Positions 17,457 through 28,675 of a stretch of DNA of 64,000 bases are shown here, piece by piece. The notes beneath the pieces were generated by a model. That model ran no database searches. It saw only the letters and a list, made by a program, of their open reading frames with translations, and was not told the origin of the DNA. The DNA lies in the NCBI RefSeq assembly GCF_000177235.2, contig NC_014829.1, forward strand, positions 2,852,001 to 2,916,000, given 5' to 3'. The DNA is from Evansella cellulosilytica DSM 2522 (GTDB taxonomy: Bacteria > Bacillota > Bacilli > Bacillales > Salisediminibacteriaceae). The position numbers and the translations under genes were made by a program. The first letter of the stretch is position 1. Each line of letters begins with the position of its first letter.

Positions 17457-18974
17457 ATGATGAAAAAATTAACGCCTGTTTTCTATATCTCTGTTGTCAT
17501 TGCCTCCGCATTTATACTGTGGGGTGTCATTGCACCAGAAAACTTAGATTCAGTAACGGGCCACATACAAGGTTTTATTACAAATCAATTCGGCTGGTTT
17601 TACCTGCTTGCAGCAACAAGCTTTTTAGTATTTGCACTCATATTAATAGCTAGCCCTGTTGGGAGAATAAAACTAGGTAAAGATAATGATGAACCAGAAT
17701 ATAATTATTTAACTTGGTTTTCTTTCCTTTTTACTGCTGGTATGGGGATTGGGCTGGTATTTTGGGGCGTATCAGAGCCTATATACCATTTCTATGACCC
17801 ACCAACAGCGGAAGTGATAGAAAGCCCAGAAAGAGCTGCGGCAATTGCCCTTCGTTATTCCTTTTTCCACTGGGGCTTACACCCATGGGCGATATATTCT
17901 GTAGTCGCGTTAGCATTAGCTTATTTTAAATTCCGAAAAGGGTCTGCTGGAGTTTTAAGTGCCGCTTTTGAACCAATACTAGGTGATAAAATAAACGGTG
18001 CAATTGGGACAACCATTAATGTTATCGTTGTTTTTGCGACGATATTCGGTGTTGCCACATCACTTGGCTTTGGAACTGCACAAATTAGCGGAGGAATATC
18101 AAATTTATTTACGATAGAAAACACACCTATGCTCTCCATGCTCGTCATTTTGGTGATTACTATTTTGTATATGGCGTCATCTTTAACTGGCTTAGACCGT
18201 GGTATTCGTATATTAAGTAAAACAAATATTTACTTAGCTTTGTTCCTTATGCTCTTCCTACTATTTTCAGGTCCGTCTAATTTCATCATGAACTCATTCA
18301 CCCAGACACTAGGTGGATATATTCAAAACTTAGTAAGAATGAGTTTCCAGCTCGATACTTTTAACCCGGAATCAAGTTGGGTGGAAGGTTGGACTATTTT
18401 CTATTGGGCTTGGTGGATTGCTTGGGCTCCATTTGTAGGAACATTTATCGCTAGAGTATCGAAAGGCAGGACAATTCGAGAATTTGTTCTCGGTGTTATT
18501 GCAGTTCCAACTATTTTTGGCGCACTTTGGTTCTCTGTTTTTGGCGGTACAGCGATTCATTTAGAACTATTCGATGGTGTAGATATCATGGGTGTTATTG
18601 AAGAGTATGGTACAGAAATCGCATTATTTGCAGTACTGCAGGAATTTAACTTTGGTGTCATTATGTCTGGAATAGCGATACTACTAATCGCTTCATTCTT
18701 TATCACATCTGCCGATTCAGCAACCTTTGTATTAGGAATGCAAACGACGAACGGTAGCATGAATCCATCAAATAAAGTGAAGTTCATCTGGGGTGCAATT
18801 CAATCACTAACTGCTGCGGTATTACTATGGTCTGGCGGGCTAGATGCTTTACAAACTGCATCCATCATCGCTGCCTTTCCGTTTACGATCATTATGATAT
18901 TTATGATTGTAAGCTTAGTGAAAGCACTACGCGCAGAAAAAATTCCCCCGAGACAAGTTAGAAAATATGACTAA
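17457..18974 (+). CDS. BCCT family betaine/choline/carnitine transporter
   Basis: A 505-residue secondary transporter with about 12 membrane helices. The family signature is WAWWIAWAPFVGTFIARVSK near residue 320, with GMGIGLVFWGVSEP near residue 97 and FFHWGLHPWAIY near residue 140. Imports glycine betaine or related compatible solutes with sodium or protons. ATG at 17457 follows GAAGGGTGG; ATG at 17460 is an alternative. Single gene unit with its own terminator. Exact substrate is not deducible. Confidence 0.92.
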   Translation: MMKKLTPVFYISVVIASAFILWGVIAPENLDSVTGHIQGFITNQFGWFYLLAATSFLVFALILIASPVGRIKLGKDNDEPEYNYLTWFSFLFTAGMGIGLVFWGVSEPIYHFYDPPTAEVIESPERAAAIALRYSFFHWGLHPWAIYSVVALALAYFKFRKGSAGVLSAAFEPILGDKINGAIGTTINVIVVFATIFGVATSLGFGTAQISGGISNLFTIENTPMLSMLVILVITILYMASSLTGLDRGIRILSKTNIYLALFLMLFLLFSGPSNFIMNSFTQTLGGYIQNLVRMSFQLDTFNPESSWVEGWTIFYWAWWIAWAPFVGTFIARVSKGRTIREFVLGVIAVPTIFGALWFSVFGGTAIHLELFDGVDIMGVIEEYGTEIALFAVLQEFNFGVIMSGIAILLIASFFITSADSATFVLGMQTTNGSMNPSNKVKFIWGAIQSLTAAVLLWSGGLDALQTASIIAAFPFTIIMIFMIVSLVKALRAEKIPPRQVRKYD

Positions 18975-18989
18975 ATAAAATTATATATC

Positions 18990-19032
18990 AAGAGGGTATC
19001 CTACATGTTGCAGATAGGATTCCCTCTTTTTT
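18990..19032 (+). terminator. BCCT gene terminator
   Basis: Arms AAGAGGGTATCCTA/TAGGATTCCCTCTT then TTTT. Confidence 0.9.
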
Positions 19033-19100
19033 GTTTGAATGGTTTCTGTTAGAACGAGGGATTTTGTTTTTCTTTAATCTTGATTATACAGGTTTACTTT

Positions 19101-19160
19101 ATCTTACCTTCGTTAATGTTTTTCTTAGTTTAAGGGCAGATTGGGACCTCGCCATCTGCC
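19101..19160. repeat. Single copy of the 52-bp repeat unit
   Basis: ATCTTACCTTCG...TTTTTCTTAG...TAAGGGCAGAT...CGCCATCT matches the unit tandemly repeated at 36363-36632. The rest of 19033-19354 shows no gene. Confidence 0.7.
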
Positions 19161-19354
19161 CCACCTCTATATAACTTTGAAATATCACAAAAAATTTCAA
19201 TAATTTCCCCATTCATTATTAATTATTACTAATACAAAGCTAACACCTCTTTTATATCATAAGCTTTCATTTATATAACAGTTATGTTACGAACAGCTTT
19301 TTGATTTAAAAAAATGCTAATATGAAGGTAATTATATTAATAGAGGTGGCTAGT

Positions 19355-19753
19355 ATGGCATTAAAATTTTGCTTATTAATATTCTCTAGTTTATTGTTAA
19401 GTAGTTGCTTTTCACAGGAAGCTGATAGTACTAGTAATCCTTTTCAATTATATGAAACGCAAGAAAATATGCCTATAACATTTCTATTTTCTGATGACAA
19501 TCGACTTGATGAAGAAGTTAGTTATTACGATGCTCTATTAGACTTTAAAAGAGAGCACCCTAATCGAATTCATCAAATACAAATCGTCTCTATCCATGAC
19601 GAATCGTTAGTAGAACATTTCCATATCGAAACACATCCTACTTTAATCATTATCCAGGATGATGATATTAAGGTAAGAATAGAAGGCTATAAAGAAGCAA
19701 TTGAAATTCTCACAGAGCTTGAGACTAGACTTATTCAAGAACAAGAAACTTAA
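19355..19753 (+). CDS. slp: Slp-like small lipoprotein with thioredoxin-like fold
   Basis: A 132-residue lipoprotein, lipobox LLLSSCF near residue 18. The body reads like a thioredoxin fold without a CxxC: NMPITFLFSDD, VSIHDESLVEHFHIETHPTL with a cis-Pro-like HPT, and IEGYKEAIEIL. Position next to pdhD matches B. subtilis slp (small peptidoglycan-associated lipoprotein); sequence identity to Slp could not be checked. ATG at 19355 follows AGAGGTGG. Confidence 0.65.
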   Translation: MALKFCLLIFSSLLLSSCFSQEADSTSNPFQLYETQENMPITFLFSDDNRLDEEVSYYDALLDFKREHPNRIHQIQIVSIHDESLVEHFHIETHPTLIIIQDDDIKVRIEGYKEAIEILTELETRLIQEQET

Positions 19754-19790
19754 AGACCCTGACAGTGGAAAAACGTTGTCAAGGTCTTTT
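19752..19790 (+). terminator. slp terminator
   Basis: AAAGACC...GGTCTTT arms with CTGAC/GTCAA extension and a T-run, overlapping the stop codon. Confidence 0.8.
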
Positions 19791-19901
19791 AATTTTTGAA
19801 GTAGAAGCTCTATATCCCCCATGCCCTTGTAAGAATACTCGGTTCCCTTCGTTATTGCTTTAAGACGATTAGAAAGTAACATAATCAATAAACCTACATA
19901 A

Positions 19902-19940
19902 ATAAAGCCGCTTAGCAAATGTACTAAGCGGCTTTATATT
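19902..19940 (-). terminator. pdh operon terminator
   Basis: Perfect 14-base arms ATAAAGCCGCTTAG/CTAAGCGGCTTTAT just after the pdhD stop. Confidence 0.92.
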
Positions 19941-19941
19941 T

Positions 19942-21351
19942 TTATTTTACGATGTGTATTGGCATACCTAATGCAACTTCAGCAGTTTCCATCGTAATTT
20001 CACCAAGTGAAGGATGAGCATGAATCGTTAATGCTAAGTCTTCAGCAGTCATTCCAGCTTCAATTGCTACACACGCTTCAGAAATCATATCTGAAGCATT
20101 AGCACCAGCAATTTGAACACCAAGAACGAGACCATCTTCTTTACGAGTTACCATTTTCATGAACCCGTCAGTCTCATTTAACGATAATGCACGGCCATTT
20201 GCTGCGAATGGGAATTTAGCAACGACTACGTCATAGCCTTCATCTTTTGCTTCTTTTTCTGTTAATCCAACTGTTGCAAGCTCTGGACCAGAGAATACTA
20301 CAGCAGGAATCGCTGTATAATCAATAACAGATGGATGACCAGCAATCGCCTCAGCTGCTACTTTAGCTTCATAAGATGCTTTATGAGCTAATTGAGGACC
20401 TGGTGCAATATCACCGATAGCAAAAATATTTTTTACAGATGTACGACATTGTTCATCAACTTTGACGATACCTCTGTCATCTATTTCAACTCCAGCTTGC
20501 TCTAGGCCTAATTCTTCTGTATTTGGTCGACGTCCAACAGTTACTAAGAGAATATTGCCTTCGAACTCTTCAACTTTTCCTTTTACCTCTGCAGTTACTT
20601 TTACGCCATCTGCAGTTTCTTCCATTTCTTGAGCAAATGCTTCCGTTTTAATTGTTACGCCGTTATTTTTTAAACGTTTAGCAACTAACTGACTCATTTG
20701 CTTTTCAAAACCAGGTAAAATCGATTTAGTACCTTCTAAGATCGTTACTTCAGATCCTAAGTCAGCATAAGCAGAGCCTAACTCAACCCCGATATAGCCG
20801 CCACCGATAACGACTAGCTTCTTAGGTACTTCTTTTAGCGCTAATGCGCCAGTAGAAGAAACAACTTTTTCGCTAAATTTGAATTTAGGTAGTTCAATCG
20901 GACGAGATCCTGTTGCTACAATTGCATTATTAAACTTGTAAGTTTGAGAAGATTTTTCATCCATAATTCTAACTGTTGTATCATCAACAAAATAAGCTTC
21001 CCCTCTTACAATATCCACTTTATTTCCTTTTAGTAGTCCTTCTACCCCACCTGTAAGTTTGTCAACAACAGATGCTTTCCACTTTTGAACTTTAGAGAAA
21101 TCTAATTTCACATCACCAACAGAAATCCCCATATCTTCTGAATTGTTCGCTCTGTGATAACGGTGTCCTGCCTCGATAAGTGCCTTAGATGGAATACAAC
21201 CTACGTTTAAGCAAACTCCTCCAAGGTTTTCACGTTCAACAATTGTTACTTTTTGCCCTAACTGCGCTGCTCTAATTGCAGCAACATATCCGCCAGGACC
21301 AGAACCAATGACTAGCGTATCTACTTCAACTGGAAAATCTCCTACTACCAT
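19942..21351 (-). CDS. pdhD: Dihydrolipoamide dehydrogenase (E3)
   Basis: FAD flavoenzyme of 469 residues that reoxidises the lipoyl groups of E2 and makes NADH. N-terminal FAD motif [20 protein letters not shown], redox disulfide in [16 protein letters not shown]-binding motif [19 protein letters not shown] near residue 180, and C-terminal HAHPSLGEI with the catalytic His-x-x-x-x-Glu. Last gene of the pdh operon, 4 bases from pdhC. Confidence 0.97.
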   Translation of the reverse strand: MVVGDFPVEVDTLVIGSGPGGYVAAIRAAQLGQKVTIVERENLGGVCLNVGCIPSKALIEAGHRYHRANNSEDMGISVGDVKLDFSKVQKWKASVVDKLTGGVEGLLKGNKVDIVRGEAYFVDDTTVRIMDEKSSQTYKFNNAIVATGSRPIELPKFKFSEKVVSSTGALALKEVPKKLVVIGGGYIGVELGSAYADLGSEVTILEGTKSILPGFEKQMSQLVAKRLKNNGVTIKTEAFAQEMEETADGVKVTAEVKGKVEEFEGNILLVTVGRRPNTEELGLEQAGVEIDDRGIVKVDEQCRTSVKNIFAIGDIAPGPQLAHKASYEAKVAAEAIAGHPSVIDYTAIPAVVFSGPELATVGLTEKEAKDEGYDVVVAKFPFAANGRALSLNETDGFMKMVTRKEDGLVLGVQIAGANASDMISEACVAIEAGMTAEDLALTIHAHPSLGEITMETAEVALGMPIHIVK

Positions 21352-21355
21352 ATTA

Positions 21356-22654
21356 TTAGCCCTCCATTACAATTAATTGTGGGTCGTTCAATAATCGCTT
21401 AATGTGATTTAACGCATGCTGAGCTGTTGCCCCATCAATGATACGGTGGTCGAAGCTTAACGATAATGCTAATACTGGTGCAACAACTACTTCCCCATCA
21501 CGTACAACTGCTTTTTCAGCAATACGTCCTAAACCTAAAATAGCAACTTCTGGATGGTTAATTACCGGTGTGAACCATTGCCCTCCAGCTGACCCGATAT
21601 TTGTGATTGTACAAGAAGCACCTTTCATTTCATCTGGAGCTAACGTACCTTCACGCGCTTTTGATGCAAGCTGATTAATTTCATCAGAGATTGCAAAAAT
21701 AGACTTTCTATCTGTATCTTTTACAACTGGCACAAGGAGACCTTTTTCTGTGTCTGCTGCGATACCGATGTTGTAGTAATGTTTATGAACAATTTCATCT
21801 GTAGAATCGTCTAAAGATGTATTTAGCATTGGGTATTCACGTAGTGCCGATGTTAATGCTTTTACTACATATGGTAAATAAGTTAGCTTAATTCCTTTTT
21901 CTGCACCCACTTCTTTAAACTTCTTACGGTGTGCTACTAAATCTGTTACTTCAATTTCATCCATTAATGTAACGTGTGGAGCTGTATGCTTGGAATTAAC
22001 CATCGCTTTAGAGATCGCTTTACGAATACCAGACATTTTTTCACGAGTTTCAAGTTCTGCATTAGCTGGCTTATAAGGCGCAACTGGCTTTTTCTCTGCA
22101 GTAGCTTCTGGTGCTGATGGTGCTTCCTGTGCTGCTTCAGCAGTTGGTTGACCACCCGATAAGAAGGAATCGATATCCTCTTTAACGATACGCCCATTTT
22201 TGCCACTACCATTAACTTGTTGAATAGTAACGCCTTTCTCACGTGCATATTTACGAACAGAAGGCATCGCAATTACACGACGATTTTCATCTACTTCAAC
22301 GTGTGCTGCAGGTTCGGAAGCCTCTTCTGCCTTCGCTTGATCTGTAGTTTCAGCTTTCGCTTCTTCTTTAGGAGCTTCTTCCTCATGATCTCCATGAGCT
22401 GAAGGCGGTTGAACTGCATCTGTTTCGAAAGTAATAATTACTGATCCAACAGTTGTTACGACACCTTCCTCAACATGAATTTTTTGTACTTTACCATCAA
22501 CAGGAGATGGAATTTCTACTACAGCTTTATCATTTTGTACTTCACAAAGTACATCGTCTTCCTTCACTTCTTGTCCTTCTTTTACTTCCCACTTCACTAT
22601 TTCACCCTCATGGATTCCTTCACCAATATCAGGCATTTTAAATTCGTACGCCAC
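21356..22654 (-). CDS. pdhC: Pyruvate dehydrogenase E2, dihydrolipoyl acetyltransferase
   Basis: Core of the pyruvate dehydrogenase complex, 432 residues. One lipoyl domain (residues 1-78, lipoylated Lys in [11 protein letters not shown]), an Ala/Glu/Pro-rich linker, a peripheral subunit-binding domain near 125-165 ([14 protein letters not shown]), a second linker, and the catalytic domain with [10 protein letters not shown] near residue 405. GTG start at 22654 with GGAGG. A hairpin separates it from pdhB. Confidence 0.97.
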   Translation of the reverse strand: MAYEFKMPDIGEGIHEGEIVKWEVKEGQEVKEDDVLCEVQNDKAVVEIPSPVDGKVQKIHVEEGVVTTVGSVIITFETDAVQPPSAHGDHEEEAPKEEAKAETTDQAKAEEASEPAAHVEVDENRRVIAMPSVRKYAREKGVTIQQVNGSGKNGRIVKEDIDSFLSGGQPTAEAAQEAPSAPEATAEKKPVAPYKPANAELETREKMSGIRKAISKAMVNSKHTAPHVTLMDEIEVTDLVAHRKKFKEVGAEKGIKLTYLPYVVKALTSALREYPMLNTSLDDSTDEIVHKHYYNIGIAADTEKGLLVPVVKDTDRKSIFAISDEINQLASKAREGTLAPDEMKGASCTITNIGSAGGQWFTPVINHPEVAILGLGRIAEKAVVRDGEVVVAPVLALSLSFDHRIIDGATAQHALNHIKRLLNDPQLIVMEG

Positions 22655-22698
22655 TAATAACGCCTCCGTTTCGTTTCAGTTCTCGAAAAATAATGTAA

Positions 22699-22732
22699 GG
22701 AGGACTGAAAAGGTAAACCCCTTTTCAGCCTA
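22699..22732 (-). terminator. Intra-operon hairpin between pdhB and pdhC
   Basis: GGACTGAAAAGG and CCTTTTCAGCC arms on the minus-strand transcript inside the pdh operon. May be an attenuating or processing hairpin; no strong T-run follows. Confidence 0.55.
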
Positions 22733-22745
22733 TTTAAGTCAATTA

Positions 22746-23723
22746 TTAAAATTCAATGACATGCTTTGCTTTTTCTACAATGTCCTTGTAGCTTGGTAAC
22801 CAAGCATCTTCCGCAGATGCAAATGGGAAGATTGTATCAGGAGCAGTCACCCTTAAAACAGGAGCTTCTAGACTTAAAATTGCACGCTCATTTATTTCTG
22901 CAACAACATTCGCTGCAATTCCGGCTTGCTTTTGTGCTTCTTGTACTACGATAGCACGGTTTGTTTTTTCAACTGAAGCAATAATCGTATCAATATCTAA
23001 CGGAGAAATTGTCATTAAATCGATAACTTCAGCTTCATACCCTTCTTTTTCAAGCTCCTCTGCAGCTTTTAACGAAGAGTGAACCATTGCACCATATGTG
23101 ATGATTGTAACGTCTTTTCCTTCACGTTTTATGTCTGCTTTTCCTAATGGGATAGTATATTCGCCTTCAGGTACTTCTCCACGGAAAGAGCGGTATAATT
23201 TCATATGCTCTAAATATACAACTGGGTCGTTATCTCTAATTGCAGAAATAAGTAAACCTTTTGCATCATAAGGAGTAGAAGGGATTACTACTTTTACGCC
23301 TGGCGTTTGAGCCATTAATCCTTCTAAGCTGTCAGCATGAAGTTCAGGAGTTTTTACTCCTCCACCAAAAGGAGAACGAATAGTCACTGGTGAGCTGTAA
23401 ACTCCTCCAGAACGATAGCGCATACGAGCCATTTGCGCAGCGATTGCATCAAATGTTTCAAATACGAATCCAAAGAACTGAATTTCCATTACTGGGCGGA
23501 AACCAGTCACACTTAAACCAACTGCTAAACCGCCAATACCAGACTCAGCTAAAGGGGTATCAAATACACGATCTTCCCCAAATTCTTTTTGCAACCCTTC
23601 AGTTGCACGGAATACACCACCATTGTTACCTACGTCTTCACCGAATACAAGAACATCTTCATTGTTCTTTAATTCGACACGCATTGCATCAGTTATCGCT
23701 TGGATCATTGTCATTTGCGCCAT
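22746..23723 (-). CDS. pdhB: Pyruvate dehydrogenase E1 beta subunit
   Basis: A 325-residue thiamine-diphosphate enzyme subunit. [18 protein letters not shown] near residue 28, [19 protein letters not shown] near residue 65 and the transketolase C-terminal domain from about residue 190 are typical. Three bases after pdhA with its ribosome site (AAAGGAG) inside the end of pdhA, so the pair is co-translated. Confidence 0.97.
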   Translation of the reverse strand: MAQMTMIQAITDAMRVELKNNEDVLVFGEDVGNNGGVFRATEGLQKEFGEDRVFDTPLAESGIGGLAVGLSVTGFRPVMEIQFFGFVFETFDAIAAQMARMRYRSGGVYSSPVTIRSPFGGGVKTPELHADSLEGLMAQTPGVKVVIPSTPYDAKGLLISAIRDNDPVVYLEHMKLYRSFRGEVPEGEYTIPLGKADIKREGKDVTIITYGAMVHSSLKAAEELEKEGYEAEVIDLMTISPLDIDTIIASVEKTNRAIVVQEAQKQAGIAANVVAEINERAILSLEAPVLRVTAPDTIFPFASAEDAWLPSYKDIVEKAKHVIEF

Positions 23724-23726
23724 AGC

Positions 23727-25370
<1,644 letters not shown>

Positions 25371-25411
25371 AGAGGTGGCTCAAAGTGATAAATCCCCTTT
25401 GAGTCACCCCT
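25371..25411. terminator. ykyA terminator
   Basis: AGGTGGCTCAAAG and CTTTGAGTCACCCCT arms, GACTCAAAAGG hairpin family. Confidence 0.75.
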
Positions 25412-25430
25412 GGAAAACATAAAATAACAT

Positions 25431-26087
25431 CTAGTTAGCATCAAAAACAACATCTAATTCCGCCGCTTCATAAAAATCCCTTTTTGCATCATTGAAAGCG
25501 GTAGTATATTGGTTAAACATATCATTGAACTCATTTATTTCGTTATATGCTTCGTTCACGATGTCGTGCTGTGCTTGTAACTCATCAACAGTTAATTCCT
25601 CTTGAAATACCATCGAATACAATTCAATATCAATGTCGATAGTTTCTACATATTTATTATATAATTCGTTATATGCCTCATATCGATTTTCCATCGCACT
25701 AACCATTTCATCAGCTTGCTGTTTTATCTCTTCATCTTCAATATCATCGATAAATGCTTTGGCTAATGCAAATTCCTCATAAGCTGCATCTATAATTTCT
25801 TTCTCTTCTACCATTAATTCTCGACGACTTTCAGCAGACTCAATCGCTTGCTGAGCTAATTCTTCTATTTCAGATAATTCAGATAAAGTTAGCATTTCTT
25901 CATATAGTTCATATTCCATGTTCTCAGCTTCGGTTAAAGGGGCCTGTTTTTCACCTAATTCCACCTCAATTGCCACAGCCTCTTCAAGGTGCTCGTACAT
26001 AAATTGCGCTGGGTTTTCACTTTCGTTAAAACAACCAGTTAAAAATATTGCTAACATAAAGATGATTACTGTGTATATTTTGTTCAT
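25431..26087 (-). CDS. ykyA: YkyA-like cell-wall-binding lipoprotein
   Basis: A 218-residue lipoprotein with lipobox FLTGCF near residue 18, followed by a long helical, acidic coiled-coil-like body (ESAESRRELMVEEKEIIDAA). Family PF10368 is described as putative cell-wall binding. Its location between pdhA and def matches B. subtilis ykyA. ATG at 26087 follows AGGGGG. Confidence 0.85.
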   Translation of the reverse strand: MNKIYTVIIFMLAIFLTGCFNESENPAQFMYEHLEEAVAIEVELGEKQAPLTEAENMEYELYEEMLTLSELSEIEELAQQAIESAESRRELMVEEKEIIDAAYEEFALAKAFIDDIEDEEIKQQADEMVSAMENRYEAYNELYNKYVETIDIDIELYSMVFQEELTVDELQAQHDIVNEAYNEINEFNDMFNQYTTAFNDAKRDFYEAAELDVVFDAN

Positions 26088-26302
26088 ATTTTTTCCCCCT
26101 AAAATCCTGTAGTAATATTTTTTACCCTTCATTAATTATATAATAAAAAAACAATCTTTTACAAAAATATCTTTATTTCCGTTTACATTTTTACTAAATA
26201 TAGGCAAGCATCCATTCAAAGTTGTGATTAACGCATAGCATAGTACTATACCGCGCTTAGAGGGCGAGTTAGGATATCATCTAAATTAAAGGAGGCATTG
26301 CC

Positions 26303-26488
26303 ATGTACGGATATGGTGGTGGAAATGTTTATGGTCCATGCTCCTATGGCTATGGTGCACCTGTATATGTAGCTCCTGCTGCTCCTACTTATGGGCACAG
26401 TGGAGCGGGCATCGGGATTGCGTTAATAGTCGTTCTTTTAATCTTGATCATTATCATTGGTGCCGGTGCTTATAGATATTACGCATAG
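26303..26488 (+). CDS. YjcZ-family small sporulation membrane protein
   Basis: A 61-residue protein: a Gly/Tyr-rich N-terminus (MYGYGGGNVYGPCSYGYG), a spacer, then one transmembrane helix IGIALIVVLLILIIIIGAGA near the C-terminus. This matches the YjcZ family of small spore proteins. ATG at 26303 has AAAGGAGG seven bases upstream. Confidence 0.88.
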   Translation: MYGYGGGNVYGPCSYGYGAPVYVAPAAPTYGHSGAGIGIALIVVLLILIIIIGAGAYRYYA

Positions 26489-26499
26489 CACTATTTAAG

Positions 26500-26528
26500 A
26501 AACGGGAGTATTATTACTCTCGTTTTTT
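26500..26528 (+). terminator. Terminator after yjcZ-type gene
   Basis: AACGGGAGTA/TACTCTCGTT followed by TTTTTT. Confidence 0.85.
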
Positions 26529-26620
26529 CTTATACTTTTTATTTTCTCTATAATAATATATAGTATGACTAGATAAAGAAAATAACACTTTGTTTTTGTT
26601 TTTCTGAAAGGAGAATGATG

Positions 26621-27202
26621 ATGCTGACAATGAAAGATGTAATTAGAGAAGGACATCCAACACTTCGTAAACGCGCTGAAGAAGTGAACCTTCCAGCAAA
26701 CGAAGAAGATACAGCCATTTTGCAAAATATGATTGACTTTCTCATACATAGTCAAGACCCGGAAATTGCGGAAAAATATGATCTACGTCCCGGAGTTGGG
26801 ATAGCGGCTCCACAAATCAATGTTAGTAAACGCATGATTGCTGTAAGGGTTGACGACCATAATGAAAACCTCATTGAAGTTGGATTATTTAATCCTAAGA
26901 TTATTAGTCATTCAATTGAAACGACTCATTTAGAAAATGGAGAGGGCTGTCTGTCAGTTGATAGAGAAGTTCCAGGTATCGTCCCTCGATATGCCCGAAT
27001 TAAAGTGGAGGGTACTTCGATCGACGGAGAAAAAATTACTTTAAAGCTAAAAGGGTTACCTGCCATTGTTTTTCAACATGAAATTGATCATTTAAATGGC
27101 ATTATGTTTTACGACCGTATAGAAGGCAGTGATCCATTTAAAGAACCACTCCCCCCTAATGAAATCATAAAGCGAAATGACTATGAAGAGCCATTAACAT
27201 AA
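26621..27202 (+). CDS. def: Peptide deformylase
   Basis: Removes the formyl group from new proteins; metal enzyme of 193 residues. Three motifs are present: GVGIAAPQ near residue 60, EGCLS near residue 108 and HEIDHLNG near residue 153. Three ATG codons occur in a row at 26615, 26618 and 26621; the last is chosen because it is seven bases from AAAGGAG and gives the MLTMKD start seen in YkrB-type enzymes. Followed by its own terminator. Confidence 0.95.
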   Translation: MLTMKDVIREGHPTLRKRAEEVNLPANEEDTAILQNMIDFLIHSQDPEIAEKYDLRPGVGIAAPQINVSKRMIAVRVDDHNENLIEVGLFNPKIISHSIETTHLENGEGCLSVDREVPGIVPRYARIKVEGTSIDGEKITLKLKGLPAIVFQHEIDHLNGIMFYDRIEGSDPFKEPLPPNEIIKRNDYEEPLT

Positions 27203-27203
27203 A

Positions 27204-27239
27204 AAAACGCCGAAATCCTATGGATTATCGGCGTTTTCC
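27204..27239. terminator. Convergent terminator def/ykrA
   Basis: Perfect arms AAAACGCCGA/TCGGCGTTTT. Confidence 0.92.
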
Positions 27240-27242
27240 CTC

Positions 27243-28019
27243 TTATAATAATCCAACTTTAACTAATCCTTTGTAAATGCCATCATCATTTACGTGATCT
27301 GTAACGATATCAGCTGCCTTTTTCGCTTCCTCTACTGCATTCCCCATCGCTATACCGCAACCTACATATTGAAGCATTTCTAGATCGTTTAATCCATCAC
27401 CAAATGCAAAAGCATCCTTTTTATCAATATTTAATTCCTTCAACATGTTTTCAATACCTTTCGCTTTAGAGCCGCCAGAAGGTAAAACATCAATGGCACG
27501 TTCATGCCAACGTACATAATCAAAAAATGCATGATTTGTAGAATAGAAGCTTTCTTCATTTTTATCCACAAATAATAAAGCTTGGTAAATACTGTTGTCA
27601 TGGTGAAACGATTCATGCTTATCAGGATGAGGCAAGTTCAGTGATCCCATGCTTGATAAAATAGCAGGATGGTCGGACACATTAGCATATATATCAGACT
27701 CGTTTAAAAAGACCATTGGATGACCATTTTCTCTCGCCCTCGCCTCAAGCTCTAACATTTCTTTTTTTGCTAAAGGGTTACTAGACAATACTTCTCCGTT
27801 AAACACTACATAAGAACCATTAAAGCTTACGTACGAGTCAATTCCCAATTGTGAGGATATCTCTCTCAAATGTAGAGGAGCTCTTCCTGTTGCAATAGCT
27901 ACAAATATATTATCTTTTTTTTGAAGCTCTTTAATCGCATTTTTAGTTGACTCGGGTATTACGTTATTTTCATTTAGTAACGTTCCATCAATATCAAAAA
28001 AAACAACTTTTTTATCCAT
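27243..28019 (-). CDS. ykrA: Cof-type HAD phosphatase (YkrA)
   Basis: A 258-residue haloacid-dehalogenase-fold phosphatase of the Cof/IIB class. Motif I VFFDIDGTLL, motif II AIATGRAPLH, motif III with Lys in SKAKGIENML and motif IV FGDGLNDLEML. Substrates in this class are sugar phosphates or flavin/nucleotide phosphates and are not predictable. Synteny with def and rnjA supports ykrA. Confidence 0.92.
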   Translation of the reverse strand: MDKKVVFFDIDGTLLNENNVIPESTKNAIKELQKKDNIFVAIATGRAPLHLREISSQLGIDSYVSFNGSYVVFNGEVLSSNPLAKKEMLELEARARENGHPMVFLNESDIYANVSDHPAILSSMGSLNLPHPDKHESFHHDNSIYQALLFVDKNEESFYSTNHAFFDYVRWHERAIDVLPSGGSKAKGIENMLKELNIDKKDAFAFGDGLNDLEMLQYVGCGIAMGNAVEEAKKAADIVTDHVNDDGIYKGLVKVGLL

Positions 28020-28190
28020 TTTACCAACAATCCTTTATTGAAAAATAAATTTTATATTACTTAAATCTACATTTCGAACGCTTTTTTGTCAAAGGAATTT
28101 CCATACTTTGCCGGACAAGATTTTAGAAAAGTGACAAACAATAAAAAAAAAGAATCGTTATTCTTGAATTGCGAGGAAGGAGGGTTTAAA

Positions 28191-28262
28191 ATGTTGAAAA
28201 GGTGGAGAGAACGAATATTGAAACGTTGTCGGGATTTACTCCCAAAAAATTTATATGCATAA
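28191..28262 (+). CDS. Possible 23-residue cationic peptide
   Basis: ATG at 28191 is preceded by AAGGAGGG seven bases upstream and followed by a 23-codon frame (MLKRWRERILKRC... ...LLPKNLYA) and then, eight bases later, a strong terminator. The peptide is highly basic and would form an amphipathic helix. Not recognised. Excellent ribosome site and terminator support expression, but the size leaves real doubt. Confidence 0.5.
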   Translation: MLKRWRERILKRCRDLLPKNLYA

Positions 28263-28265
28263 TTG

Positions 28266-28306
28266 GCTAAATCCTTCTTTCTCAAAGGGGAAAGAAGGAT
28301 TATCCT
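28266..28306 (+). terminator. Terminator after the small peptide gene
   Basis: ATCCTTCTTT/AAAGAAGGAT arms with CTC/GGGG loop; downstream T-rich. Confidence 0.75.
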
Positions 28307-28464
28307 TTATCTTATAAATTTTGTATAATAATATCGTTGTTTATACAATTGAATAACTTGGGGATAACATACATAGGAGAAATAATTTGAACATTGGAAG
28401 TATCAATTGATAAATGATCCTATCGTATTTAATACATTATAAATAAAGCAAGGAGAGGATTATT

Positions 28465-28674
28465 ATGATTTTTAAGATTTTCTATCAACAAGACACGTAT
28501 GAGGCACCAGTTCGTGAAAAAACGGAAGCTTTGTACATCGAAGCAGAAAGTGAAGAGGAAGTAAGAAAGAAGTTAGCGGATCGCAAATACAACATTGAAT
28601 TTATAACCCCCCTACAAGGTGATTCGTTAGACTATGAACAACAAAGTGAAGATTTTAAATTGGAGAATGTGTAA
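28465..28674 (+). CDS. rpoY: RNA polymerase epsilon subunit RpoY
   Basis: A 69-residue accessory subunit of RNA polymerase in Firmicutes (YkzG, DUF1447). Starts [20 protein letters not shown] and has [21 protein letters not shown] at 28465 follows AAGGAGAGG. It ends one base before rnjA, as in other bacilli. Confidence 0.95.
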   Translation: MIFKIFYQQDTYEAPVREKTEALYIEAESEEEVRKKLADRKYNIEFITPLQGDSLDYEQQSEDFKLENV

Positions 28675-28675
28675 T

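Noticed and set aside
19643-19918. Minus-strand frame of 91 residues
   Set aside because: Overlaps slp and two terminators on the other strand, with no ribosome site.
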